Shown piece by piece: positions 33,283 to 41,443 of a DNA stretch of 41,443 nt (positions are counted from its first letter, which is position 1; the number at the start of each line of letters is the position of its first letter). The DNA lies in NCBI RefSeq assembly GCF_008042275.1, contig NZ_RDBK01000043.1, forward strand, positions 3,015,150-3,056,592. Direction: 5' to 3'. The position numbers were made by a program, and so were the translations under genes. The DNA comes from Streptomyces sp. OR43. GTDB taxonomy: Bacteria; Actinomycetota; Actinomycetes; Streptomycetales; Streptomycetaceae. Under the pieces are notes generated by a model. The model did not search any database and was not told the origin of the DNA. It saw nothing but the letters and a program-made list of their open reading frames with translations.

Positions 33283-36200
33283 CCCGGGACGAACGCCCCT
33301 TGCTGATCGAGCCCGTCGTGGGCTGGCTGCCCGAGGTCGAACCCGGCCTCGTCCAGGCCGTCAGCGTCGACCTGCGTGGCCCGCTCGACGACCGGGGGGA
33401 GACGGACGGTGACGCGTGGCCGTACGAGGAGGAGGAACTGGCCTTCAGCGTCACCCTGGACGGAGCACCTCACTTCGTCTGCGAGGTGCTCGACGACCCG
33501 GACGTCATCATGCACCGCTTCGGAGGGACGTACGGCCCGGCGACGTTCCTCGTCACCGCGGGCTCCTCCGCCGGCGACGGTGTGCTGAGGCTGACCGTCT
33601 TCAACCAGTGGGGCGCGGCGATCCGCAAGGCCGAACTGCCGTGCTCCATCACGGAGTCGGCTCCGGCCCCGGCTCCGGCCGACCGCTTCGCCGACCTGCC
33701 CGGGAGAGCCGGTCCGCCCGGGCGGACCGACGCCTTCGGCCCGCCCGGTCCGCGTCTCGACCCGCGCGGCGCCGATGCCACCGCCGATGCGCCGGACTCC
33801 AGCATCACCGTGAGTTTCGCCGGGTTCAACCGGGCCTGGGCGGCGTGGATCGTGGACCGGCTGGAGCGGCGCGGGGTGAACGTGAGCCACCAGCGCTGGG
33901 ACCCGCCGACCGAGCTGCCGCTGGCGGAAGCCCTCCGCGACCTCACGCTCGTTCCGGGGCGGGCCCTGCTCCTGTTCAGCGAGTGGTACTTCCAGCTGGG
34001 CCCGCGCAGCCACGAGGAGTGGGACAGGGCGCTGCGGGAGGTCGTCGCGCCCGCCCCGGACCGGTTCGCCGCGGTGTCGGTCACCACCGGGCCGCTGCCC
34101 GGCGCCACCTCGCTCCTCGACGCGGCGGACCTCACGGGCGTCGGCGCGCAGGAGGGGGAGCGACGGCTGCTGGAGCGGCTGGGTCTGCCCACGACCCCCC
34201 TGCCCGAGGAGACCGAGGCCCTTGCGGGTCCCCGCTTCCCGGGCAAGGTGCCGCAGGTGTGGGGTGGGGTCCCACGCCGCAACGTGCGCTTCACCGGGCG
34301 CGAGGAGCTCCTTTCCGTCGTGTTCGACACGCTGGAGAACGCTCGGGCCGACGCCGCCGTCGTCACCCTGCACGGGCTGCCGGGCGTCGGCAAGACGCAA
34401 CTGGCCGCCGAGTACGTCTACCGCTTCGGCTCCGAGTACGACGTGGTGTGGTGGGTGCCCGGCGACCGGCGCGCGCTCTACCGGCAGAGACTCGCCGAAC
34501 TGGCCCCCGAGCTGGCTCTGCCCACCGGGGCGGAGTACGGCGAACGGCTGCGCGCGGTCCGTGACGCGCTGCGCCGTGGCGAGCCGTACCGACGGTGGCT
34601 GCTGATCGTGGACGGTGCGGACGAACCCGACCAGATCCGGGACCTGGTGCCGACCGGCCCCGGACACGTCCTGATCACCTCGCGCAATCCCGAGTGGGGG
34701 GAGCACCACAGCAACCTGGTCGAGGTGCCGGTCTACGAGCGCGAGGAGTCGGTCGCCTTCCTCCTCCGCCGCGCCCCCCGGCTGACGCACACCGAGGCGG
34801 GGCGGCTGGCAGGGGCACTGGAGGACCTGCCGGTGCTGCTCGACCAGACGGCGGGGTGGCTCAACGACTCGGACATGCCGGTCGAGGAGTACATCGACCT
34901 GCTCGCCGGGGGCATCGACCAGGACGTCATCAGGGTCTCCGCGGACTTCCCCCTCGCCTTCCGGACCGCCTGGTCGATCCTGCTGAACAAACTCCGCGAC
35001 ACCGTCCCCGAGTCCCTCGACCTGCTCCGCCTGTGCAGCTTCTTCGCGCCCGGCTCCATCCCCGTACGACTGCTGAGAACCGTGCCGCCCGGGGAACGGC
35101 CGGGACAGGCGACGGGACCGCTGGATGACCCGCAGACCTGGGAACGGGCGATCGGCCAGTTGCGCCGCTACTCGGTGGTCCGTGTGGAGACGGACGCGTC
35201 CTCCGGTGAGTCGATCCATCTGCACCGCATGGTCCACCAGATCGTCCGCAAGGACATGCCGGAACAGGACCGGCAGGCATGCGCCGATGCCGCCTGCCGC
35301 GCTCTCGCCGCCGCCGATCCCGGTGACCCGTCGGAGATCCGGCACTGGCCCGCCTACGCCGCGCTCACCCCCCACCTCGAATGGGCGGGGGTCCTGGACA
35401 GCGCGGATCCGCAGGTGCACCAGCTCATCCTCAACTGCCTCCGTTACATGTACCTCTCGGGGGAGTACGGCAGCGGCATCCGGCTCGCCCGTCCCGCGAC
35501 GGAGTCCTGGGAGACGCTGCTCGGGCCCGCCGACCCCCGCATCTGGGCCCTGCGCCACCACTACGCCAACCTGCTGCGGGCCCTCGGTGACTACCGGGGC
35601 AGCGAGCGCGTCGAACGCGTCACCGCCGACTTCCTGGCCGCCGAGCGCGGCGACATGGACCTCGACCATCTGCGGGCGGCCGGCGGCCTCGCCGCCGATC
35701 TGCGGGGCCTCGGCCGCTACCGGGAGGCGCTGGACCTCTCCGTCTCGATCCTGGAACGCGACCGGCGGCTGCTCGGACCCGAGGACCCCCGCACGCTCAA
35801 CGCGGAGAACAACCTCGCCGTGTCGCTGCGACTGCTCGGCCGGTACGAGGAGGCGCGGGAACAGGACGAGCGCACCCTGGCCCTGCGCCGGAGTGTCCTG
35901 GCGCCGAACGCGCCGCCGACCCTCTATTCGGAGATCAACCTCGCCATGGACCTGCGGCTGCTCGGCCGGCACCGGGAGGCGGAGCTAGCCCTGCGCGAGA
36001 CGGTCGGCCGTCATCTGCGGGGGATGGGCAGCAACAACCCGCAGACGCTGCGCGCCCAATACCATCTGACGCTCTGTCAGTACGCGCTGGAGGGAGCGGT
36101 GTCCGCGCTTCCGGCGCTTGCCGCGACCAGGCAGAGCGCGCTGCGGCTCCTGGGCGAGCACGACCCCCTCACTCTCCTGATCACCATGGCCGCCGCCACG

Positions 36201-36635
36201 GCGGAGAGGCAGGCCGGTGAACCGCAGCAGGCCCTGGACCTGCACGAACAGGTGGTGACCGGCTACCGGCGGATGCTGGGCGACCGGCACCCGTACACGA
36301 TCGGCGTCGAGGGCAACGCGGCGGTGATGCGGTGGGTCCTCGGCGACCGGGAGGCGGCACACTACGAGACCGAGCGGGCCCGCACCCTGATGGCCGGGGC
36401 AGTCGGCGAGGACCACCCCTGGGCCATCGGGTGCGCGCTGAACGCGGTGCTGATGCGCACCCGGACGGGCCGGCCGGGTGCCGCACGCGAGCTCGGGCGG
36501 GCGAGCTGCGAGCGGGCCAACGAGACGCTCGGCTCCCGGCACCCGTTGTCCGCCGCCTGCTACCGGGCGATCGCGACCGTACCGACGGACACCGACGCGG
36601 AGTTCTTCTGGCCGTTCGAACCGCTCATCACCTGA
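33279..36635 (+). CDS. Second TIR-NTPase-TPR protein with an N-terminal beta-sandwich extension
   Basis: An 1,118-aa paralogue of the protein at 25669. An extra N-terminal domain (about residues 1-125, LIEPVVGWLPEVEPG...HRFGGTYGPATFLVTAG...VFNQWGAAIRKAELPCSI) looks like a small beta sandwich. It is joined by a Pro-rich linker to the TIR-like domain (SITVSFAGFNRAWAAWIVDRLERRG). The P-loop GLPGVGKT is at 366-373, then LLIVDGAD, ITSRN and TPRs to the end. It overlaps the CHAT stop and would be the switch for that protease. Its NTPase region is partly near-identical at DNA level to the first copy. Confidence 0.9.
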   Translation: MTRDERPLLIEPVVGWLPEVEPGLVQAVSVDLRGPLDDRGETDGDAWPYEEEELAFSVTLDGAPHFVCEVLDDPDVIMHRFGGTYGPATFLVTAGSSAGDGVLRLTVFNQWGAAIRKAELPCSITESAPAPAPADRFADLPGRAGPPGRTDAFGPPGPRLDPRGADATADAPDSSITVSFAGFNRAWAAWIVDRLERRGVNVSHQRWDPPTELPLAEALRDLTLVPGRALLLFSEWYFQLGPRSHEEWDRALREVVAPAPDRFAAVSVTTGPLPGATSLLDAADLTGVGAQEGERRLLERLGLPTTPLPEETEALAGPRFPGKVPQVWGGVPRRNVRFTGREELLSVVFDTLENARADAAVVTLHGLPGVGKTQLAAEYVYRFGSEYDVVWWVPGDRRALYRQRLAELAPELALPTGAEYGERLRAVRDALRRGEPYRRWLLIVDGADEPDQIRDLVPTGPGHVLITSRNPEWGEHHSNLVEVPVYEREESVAFLLRRAPRLTHTEAGRLAGALEDLPVLLDQTAGWLNDSDMPVEEYIDLLAGGIDQDVIRVSADFPLAFRTAWSILLNKLRDTVPESLDLLRLCSFFAPGSIPVRLLRTVPPGERPGQATGPLDDPQTWERAIGQLRRYSVVRVETDASSGESIHLHRMVHQIVRKDMPEQDRQACADAACRALAAADPGDPSEIRHWPAYAALTPHLEWAGVLDSADPQVHQLILNCLRYMYLSGEYGSGIRLARPATESWETLLGPADPRIWALRHHYANLLRALGDYRGSERVERVTADFLAAERGDMDLDHLRAAGGLAADLRGLGRYREALDLSVSILERDRRLLGPEDPRTLNAENNLAVSLRLLGRYEEAREQDERTLALRRSVLAPNAPPTLYSEINLAMDLRLLGRHREAELALRETVGRHLRGMGSNNPQTLRAQYHLTLCQYALEGAVSALPALAATRQSALRLLGEHDPLTLLITMAAATAERQAGEPQQALDLHEQVVTGYRRMLGDRHPYTIGVEGNAAVMRWVLGDREAAHYETERARTLMAGAVGEDHPWAIGCALNAVLMRTRTGRPGAARELGRASCERANETLGSRHPLSAACYRAIATVPTDTDAEFFWPFEPLIT

Positions 36636-36665
36636 GCGCTGCCGCGCCCGGCCGCACACGCCGAA

Positions 36666-36700
36666 GGCCCGCCCCCGCGATCAACTCGCGAAGCCGGGCC
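36666..36700. terminator. Hairpin between convergent conflict operon and sucA
   Basis: GGCCCG (36666-36671) pairs with CGGGCC (36695-36700), and inside it CGCGA (36676-36680) pairs with TCGCG (36686-36690) around TCAAC. It is the only structured element in the 92-bp gap and can serve both strands. Confidence 0.6.
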
Positions 36701-36727
36701 CTCGTTCCGTACGGGTACAGCGACCGG

Positions 36728-39700
36728 TCAGGCCTCGAAGACCTCCGCGACCAGCTGAGCCTGCTCGGCCTGGTGGCGCTTGGCCGAGCCGACCGCCGGG
36801 GACGAGCCGCGCGGCCGCGAGATGCGGCGCAGGCGCTCACCGTGCGGGACGTCGGCGCCGACGGCCAGGTCCAGGTGGTCGATCAGGTTCAGGGCGATGA
36901 ACGGCCATGCGCCCTGGTTGGCCGGCTCCTCCTGGGCCCACAGGTACTTCTCGGCGTTCGGGTACTTGGCGATCTCCGCCTGGAGCTCCGCACCCGGCAG
37001 CGGGTACAGGCGCTCGAGCCGGATGATCGCGGTGTCCGTGACGCCGCGCTTCTCGCGCTCGGCCTCCAGGTCGTAGTAGACCTTGCCGGCGCAGAAGACG
37101 ACCTTGCGGACCGCGTTCGGGTCGACCGAGTCGTCGCCGATCACCGGGCGGAAGCCGCCGGTGGTGAACTCCTCCACCTTCGACGCCGCCGCCTTGAGGC
37201 GGAGCATCGACTTCGGGGTGAAGACGATCAGCGGCTTGTGGTGCGGGTTGTGCACCTGCCACCGCAGGAGGTGGAAGTAGTTCGACGGCAGCGTCGGCAT
37301 GGCGACCGTCATGTTGTCCTGCGCGCACATCTGGAGGAAGCGCTCCGGGCGGGCGGACGAGTGGTCCGGGCCCTGGCCCTCGTAGCCGTGCGGCAGCAGC
37401 AGCGTGACGCCGGAGGTCTGGCCCCACTTCTGCTCGGCCGAGGAGATGAACTCGTCCACGACGGTCTGCGCGCCGTTGACGAAGTCACCGAACTGGGCCT
37501 CCCAGATGACCAGCGACTCCGGGCGGGCCAGCGAGTAGCCGTACTCGAAGCCCATCGCCGCGTACTCGCTGAGCAGCGAGTCGTAGACGTTGTAGCGGGC
37601 CTGGTCCTCGGAGAGGTAGAGCAGCGGGGTGTAGTCCTCGCCGGTCTTCTGGTCGACGAGGACCGCGTGGCGCTGGCCGAACGTGCCGCGGCGGGTGTCC
37701 TGGCCGGCGAGCCGGACCGGGGTGCCCTCCATCAGCAGAGATCCGATGGCCAGCGTCTCGCCCATGCCCCAGTCGATGGTGCCGTTGTCCACCGAGGCGG
37801 CACGGCGCTGCATCTGCGGCATCAGACGCGGGTGGACGGTGATCCCGTCGGGGATGTTCACCTGCGACTCGGCGATCAGCTTGACGACCTCCGAGGACAC
37901 CGCGGTGGTCACGGCCACCGGGAACTCGGCCTGGACGTCCGGGACATGCGGCTGGGACGGTGCCGAGGTGGCCTCGCGGACCTCCGCGAACACCTTCTCC
38001 AGCTGGCCCTGGAAGTCCTGGAGCGCCTGCTCGGCCTCCTCCAGCGTGATGTCGCCGCGACCGATGAGGGACTCGGTGTAGAGCTTGCGCACCGAGCGCT
38101 TCTTGTCGATCAGCGTGTACATCTGCGGGTTGGTGAACTCCGGGTTGTCGCCCTCGTTGTGACCGCGGCGGCGGTAGCAGATGAGGTCGATGACGACGTC
38201 CTTGTTGAACGTCTGCCGGTACTCGAAGGCGAGCCGCGCGACGCGGACCACGGCCTCCGGGTCGTCACCGTTGACGTGGATGATCGGCGCCTCGATCATG
38301 CGCGCCACGTCGGTGGCGTACATGGAGGAGCGCGAGGACTCCGGGGCGGCGGTGAAGCCGACCTGGTTGTTGATCACCACGTGCACGGTGCCGCCGGTGC
38401 GGTAGCCGCGCAGCTGCGACATGTTGAGCGTCTCGGCGACGACGCCCTGGCCCGCGAAGGCCGCGTCCCCGTGGAGCGCGACGGGCAGGACGGTGAAGTC
38501 CGTGCCGCCCTTGTTGATGATGTCCTGCTTGGCGCGGGCGATGCCCTCCAGGACCGGGTCGACCGCCTCCAGGTGCGAGGGGTTGGCGGCCAGCGAGACC
38601 TTGATCTGCTCGCCGTCCAGACCGGTGAAGGTGCCCTCGGCGCCCAGGTGGTACTTGACGTCGCCGGAGCCGTGCATTGACCGGGGGTCGAGATTGCCCT
38701 CGAACTCCCGGAAGATCTGCGCGTACGACTTGCCGACGATGTTCGCCAGCACGTTCAGCCGGCCGCGGTGGGCCATGCCGATGACGACCTCGTCGAGGCG
38801 TGCCTCGGCCGCGGAGTCGATGACCGCGTCGAGCAGCGGGATGACGGACTCGCCGCCCTCCAGCGAGAACCGCTTCTGGCCGACGTACTTGGTCTGCAGG
38901 AACGTCTCGAACGCCTCGGCGGCGTTGAGCCGGCGCAGGATCCGCAGCTGCTCCTCGCGCTCCGGAGCGGGGCGCGGACGCTCCACCCGGTCCTGGAGCC
39001 ACTTGCGCTCCTTCGGGTCCTGGATGTGCATGAACTCGATGCCGGTGGTGCGGCAGTACGACTCGCGCAGCACACCGAGGATGTCGCGGAGCTTCATCAG
39101 GGTCTGCCCGGCGAAGCCGCCGACGGCGAAGTCCCGCTCCAGGTCCCACAGGGTGAGGCCGTGCTCGGTGATGTCCAGGTCGGGGTGCTTGCGCTGGCGG
39201 TACTCCAGCGGGTCGGTGTCGGCCATGACGTGGCCGCGGACCCGGTAGGAGTGGATCAGCTCGAAGACCCGTGCGGCCTTGGTGACGTCGTCGTCGTGCG
39301 AGGCGTCGATGTCCTTGAGCCAGCGGACCGGCTCGTAGGGGATGCGCAGCGCCTTGAAGATCTCGTCGTAGAACTCGTTCTCGCCGAGCAGCAGCTGGGA
39401 GAGGATCCGCAGGAACTCGCCGGAGGCGGCTCCCTGGATGACCCGGTGGTCGTACGTCGAGGTCAGCGTCATGACCTTGGAGATGCCCAGCTTGTTCAGG
39501 GTGTCCTGCGACGTGCCCTGGAACTCGGCCGGGTAGTCCATCGCGCCGACGCCCATGATGAGGCCCTGTCCGGGCATCAGGCGGGGCACCGAGTGAACGG
39601 TGCCGATACCGCCGGGGTTGGTCAGCGAGGCGGTGACGCCGGTGAAGTCGTCCATGCCGAGCTTGCCGTTGCGGGCCCGGCGGACGATGTCCTCGTAGGC

Positions 39701-40534
39701 CTGCCAGAACTCGAAGAAGTTGAGCGTCTCGGCCTTCTTGATGGCCGCGACGACCAGCTGGCGGTCGCCGTTCGGCTTCACCAGGTCGATGGCGAGGCCG
39801 AGGTTGACGTGCTCCGGCTTCACCAGGGTCGGCTTGCCGTCCTTCTGGGCGAAGGAGTAGTTCATCGCCGGCATGGCCTTGAGGGCCTGCACCATCGCGT
39901 ACCCGATGAGGTGCGTGAAGGAGATCTTCCCGCCGCGGGCGCGCTTGAGGTGGTTGTTGATGACGATGCGGTTGTCGAAGAGCAGCTTCACCGGGACGGC
40001 ACGGACGGACGTGGCCGTCGGCAGCTCCAGCGAGGCGTTCATGTTCTTCGCGACAGCGGCGGAGGGGCCGCGCAGCGTCACGTACTCCGGACCGGCCGGG
40101 GCCTCGGTGGCCGGGGCGGCGGGAGCCTTCGCGGCCGGAGCCGGTGCGGCCTTCGCCGGTGCGGGCGCGGCGGCGGGCGCCGCCTTGGCCGGGGCCGGAG
40201 CGGCGGCCGGTGCGGCCTTCGCCGGAGCCGGAGCCTGGACCGCGGGCTGCGCGGGCGCGGCCGGAGCGGTGTTGTCGGCGGCCGGGGCCGCGGGCACCGC
40301 AGCCCCCGCGGCTGCGGCGCCGGGAACGGGCTTGTCCGCCGTGCCGGACGTACCCGGCTTGTAGTCGGCGAAGAAGTCCCACCAGGCGCGATCGACCGAA
40401 CTGGGATCCTGGAGGTACTGCTGGTAGATCTCGTCGACGAGCCACTCATTGGGGCCAAAAGCGGCAGCCGGGTTCGTACCCGGGCTGGCTTGGTCGGTGG
40501 AGATGCTCGAGTTACTGGGGGACTGAGACGACAC
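36728..40534 (-). CDS. sucA: Multifunctional 2-oxoglutarate dehydrogenase E1 / succinyltransferase E2 (SucA/Kgd type)
   Basis: A 1,268-aa actinobacterial fusion enzyme that feeds 2-oxoglutarate carbon to succinyl-CoA in the TCA cycle. After an E1-like start (NEWLVDEIYQQYLQDPSSVDRAWWDFF) and an Ala/Pro-rich linker with APAKAAPAA repeats, the E2 acyltransferase domain has DHRVIQGAASGEFL. The thiamine-diphosphate E1 domain follows (MAHRGRLNVLANI, HVNGDDPEAVVRVARLA, YRRRGHNEGDNPEFT, HGYEGQGPDHSSARPERFLQ). There is no lipoyl domain. The GTG at 40534 matches the usual MSxQSPSN start; a TTG at 40585 behind GGGGAGG is an alternative adding 17 residues. Confidence 0.96.
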   Translation of the reverse strand: MSSQSPSNSSISTDQASPGTNPAAAFGPNEWLVDEIYQQYLQDPSSVDRAWWDFFADYKPGTSGTADKPVPGAAAAGAAVPAAPAADNTAPAAPAQPAVQAPAPAKAAPAAAPAPAKAAPAAAPAPAKAAPAPAAKAPAAPATEAPAGPEYVTLRGPSAAVAKNMNASLELPTATSVRAVPVKLLFDNRIVINNHLKRARGGKISFTHLIGYAMVQALKAMPAMNYSFAQKDGKPTLVKPEHVNLGLAIDLVKPNGDRQLVVAAIKKAETLNFFEFWQAYEDIVRRARNGKLGMDDFTGVTASLTNPGGIGTVHSVPRLMPGQGLIMGVGAMDYPAEFQGTSQDTLNKLGISKVMTLTSTYDHRVIQGAASGEFLRILSQLLLGENEFYDEIFKALRIPYEPVRWLKDIDASHDDDVTKAARVFELIHSYRVRGHVMADTDPLEYRQRKHPDLDITEHGLTLWDLERDFAVGGFAGQTLMKLRDILGVLRESYCRTTGIEFMHIQDPKERKWLQDRVERPRPAPEREEQLRILRRLNAAEAFETFLQTKYVGQKRFSLEGGESVIPLLDAVIDSAAEARLDEVVIGMAHRGRLNVLANIVGKSYAQIFREFEGNLDPRSMHGSGDVKYHLGAEGTFTGLDGEQIKVSLAANPSHLEAVDPVLEGIARAKQDIINKGGTDFTVLPVALHGDAAFAGQGVVAETLNMSQLRGYRTGGTVHVVINNQVGFTAAPESSRSSMYATDVARMIEAPIIHVNGDDPEAVVRVARLAFEYRQTFNKDVVIDLICYRRRGHNEGDNPEFTNPQMYTLIDKKRSVRKLYTESLIGRGDITLEEAEQALQDFQGQLEKVFAEVREATSAPSQPHVPDVQAEFPVAVTTAVSSEVVKLIAESQVNIPDGITVHPRLMPQMQRRAASVDNGTIDWGMGETLAIGSLLMEGTPVRLAGQDTRRGTFGQRHAVLVDQKTGEDYTPLLYLSEDQARYNVYDSLLSEYAAMGFEYGYSLARPESLVIWEAQFGDFVNGAQTVVDEFISSAEQKWGQTSGVTLLLPHGYEGQGPDHSSARPERFLQMCAQDNMTVAMPTLPSNYFHLLRWQVHNPHHKPLIVFTPKSMLRLKAAASKVEEFTTGGFRPVIGDDSVDPNAVRKVVFCAGKVYYDLEAEREKRGVTDTAIIRLERLYPLPGAELQAEIAKYPNAEKYLWAQEEPANQGAWPFIALNLIDHLDLAVGADVPHGERLRRISRPRGSSPAVGSAKRHQAEQAQLVAEVFEA

Positions 40535-40791
40535 GGCGGCAACCGCCCTCTTCCGCTTCACAAGGTGATGGACAGCGGAAATCAAGGCTACGCCTCCCCG
40601 GCCGTTCCATGCAGGCCGGGCCGGTCTTCGTCGTGCAAGTCACATCGAAAGTCGGGTTTCGGGGCAGGAAATGGCGGGAAACAAGCTTGGTTCCGCTTCA
40701 CTCCGGGTACGCGAGGCCGTAGTTACGGCCCCTTGGACCGTACCCCTTGAACAGAACACGTAGAACGTGCCCTTCCGGTTCGAACCCTATG

Positions 40792-41443
40792 TCAACCTCG
40801 CGGCTGATGGATCCCCGGAAGAGTGACGCGTATGCGGCAGCCGCGAGCGGATTCGGCCACACCGATCCGGCCGCCGTGCAGATCCACCGCCCAGCGGGCG
40901 ATCGCCAGGCCCAGGCCCGTACCGCCGTCGCTTCCCGGACCGTGCGGAGAGGGCTCCTCGCCCCGGTTGAACCGCTCGAAGACCCGGTGGCGCTCGGACT
41001 CAGGGATGCCGGGACCCTCGTCCACGACCTCCAGGTGCAGCGACTCGGGCTGCGCGCCGCGCCGGGCGCGTACGGTGACCCGGCCGTGCGGCGGGCTGTG
41101 CTTCACGGCGTTGTCGATCAGGTTGGCCACCACCTGGTGCAGCCGCTCGGCGTCCGCGTGCGCGGTCAGCTCCGGTGGCGACACGTCCAGGTGCAGATGT
41201 ACGTCCGTACGGGAGTGGTTGCCGGAGCCCGAGGACAGCCGGCGGTGCGCGGCGGCGAGGTTCGCCTCCTTGAGGACGCCCGACAGATAGGGCCACACCT
41301 CGAACCGTCCGGCCTTGAGCGTGACCACGCCGTTGTCCAGCCGGGACAGGTCCAGCAGCGTCTCCACCAGCCGGCCGAGCCGCTCGGTCTGCTTCAGAGC
41401 GGTCCGCATCGTCTCCGGATCGGCCGCGGACACCCCGTCCACG
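40792..41443 (-). CDS. Sensor histidine kinase, C-terminal part (partial)
   Basis: About 217 C-terminal residues are inside the window; the start lies beyond the right edge. The dimerisation region shows RLGRLVETLLDLSRLDNG, then the ATPase domain with N box NLIDNAVKHSP, G1 box DEGPGIP, F box FERF and G2 box GGTGLGLAIA. It phosphorylates a response regulator that must be encoded outside the window. It is in the same direction as sucA, 257 bases upstream of it; that spacer shows no gene and no clear terminator. Confidence 0.92.
   Translation of the reverse strand, partial: VDGVSAADPETMRTALKQTERLGRLVETLLDLSRLDNGVVTLKAGRFEVWPYLSGVLKEANLAAAHRRLSSGSGNHSRTDVHLHLDVSPPELTAHADAERLHQVVANLIDNAVKHSPPHGRVTVRARRGAQPESLHLEVVDEGPGIPESERHRVFERFNRGEEPSPHGPGSDGGTGLGLAIARWAVDLHGGRIGVAESARGCRIRVTLPGIHQPRG

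Noticed and set aside
33201..35972. Open frame of over 900 codons on the minus strand
   Set aside because: It is the mirror of the TIR-NTPase-TPR gene; high GC at third positions removes antisense stops, and no known domain appears in it.
40078..40360. Tandem repeat in the sucA 5' part
   Set aside because: It encodes the Ala/Pro/Lys-rich interdomain linker common to this enzyme; not an independent repeat element.

Overview
The base composition (very GC-rich, with G or C dominating third codon positions), the gene families and the gene order point to a chromosomal segment of a Streptomyces or close relative. Landmarks are a nickel superoxide dismutase with its processing protease, a malic enzyme, and a fused E1/E2 2-oxoglutarate dehydrogenase next to a sensor kinase. 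From memory, the same genes lie in this order in Streptomyces coelicolor.

Left part (1-8.9 kb): the tail of a sortase-anchored LPDTG surface protein is cut by the window edge. It is followed by a DUF952 protein translationally coupled to an NmrA-like NAD(P)-binding protein, a nucleotidyltransferase-like protein preceded by an 18-bp degenerate repeat array, and a divergent TetR / 14-helix MFS efflux pair sharing an operator-rich spacer. A small two-helix membrane protein, a cysteine-containing unknown protein, divergent sodN and sodX, a CGNR zinc-finger regulator whose 3' end overlaps sodX, and a methyltransferase complete this part.

Middle (8.9-18.8 kb): a SigE-type ECF sigma factor coupled to a one-TM partner; a polar amino acid ABC importer (ATPase, permease, lipoprotein) on the minus strand; malic enzyme; a quinone-oxidoreductase-like MDR protein; a small HTH protein plus Clp-N protein under a palindromic operator that covers the -10 box and start codon; and a PadR regulator behind a DUF4097 protein. 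Several genes end in long, near-perfect hairpins.

Right part (18.9-36.7 kb): an all-plus-strand island that I read as an FxSxx-COOH RiPP / NTP-dependent conflict system. It contains a broken small gene fused at a 58-bp perfect palindrome to a 5'-truncated SAV_2336-type vWA/TPR protein; a 63-aa precursor ending FNNAF; a radical SAM/SPASM maturase (FxsB); a separate HExxH protein; a TIR-NTPase-TPR protein; a trypsin-co-occurring-domain protein; a MoxR/ChlI AAA+ ATPase; a ChlD-like vWA protein; a CHAT cysteine protease; and a second TIR-NTPase-TPR paralogue with an extra N-terminal domain. The last five genes overlap or nearly abut and probably form one operon. The likely logic is a modified peptide monitored or deployed by STAND-type NTPase switches, an AAA+/vWA chaperone pair and a protease effector. 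That function is inference.

The window ends with sucA-type 2-oxoglutarate dehydrogenase and the 3' part of a sensor histidine kinase, both on the minus strand. I saw no tRNA, rRNA, CRISPR array, transposase or phage gene.
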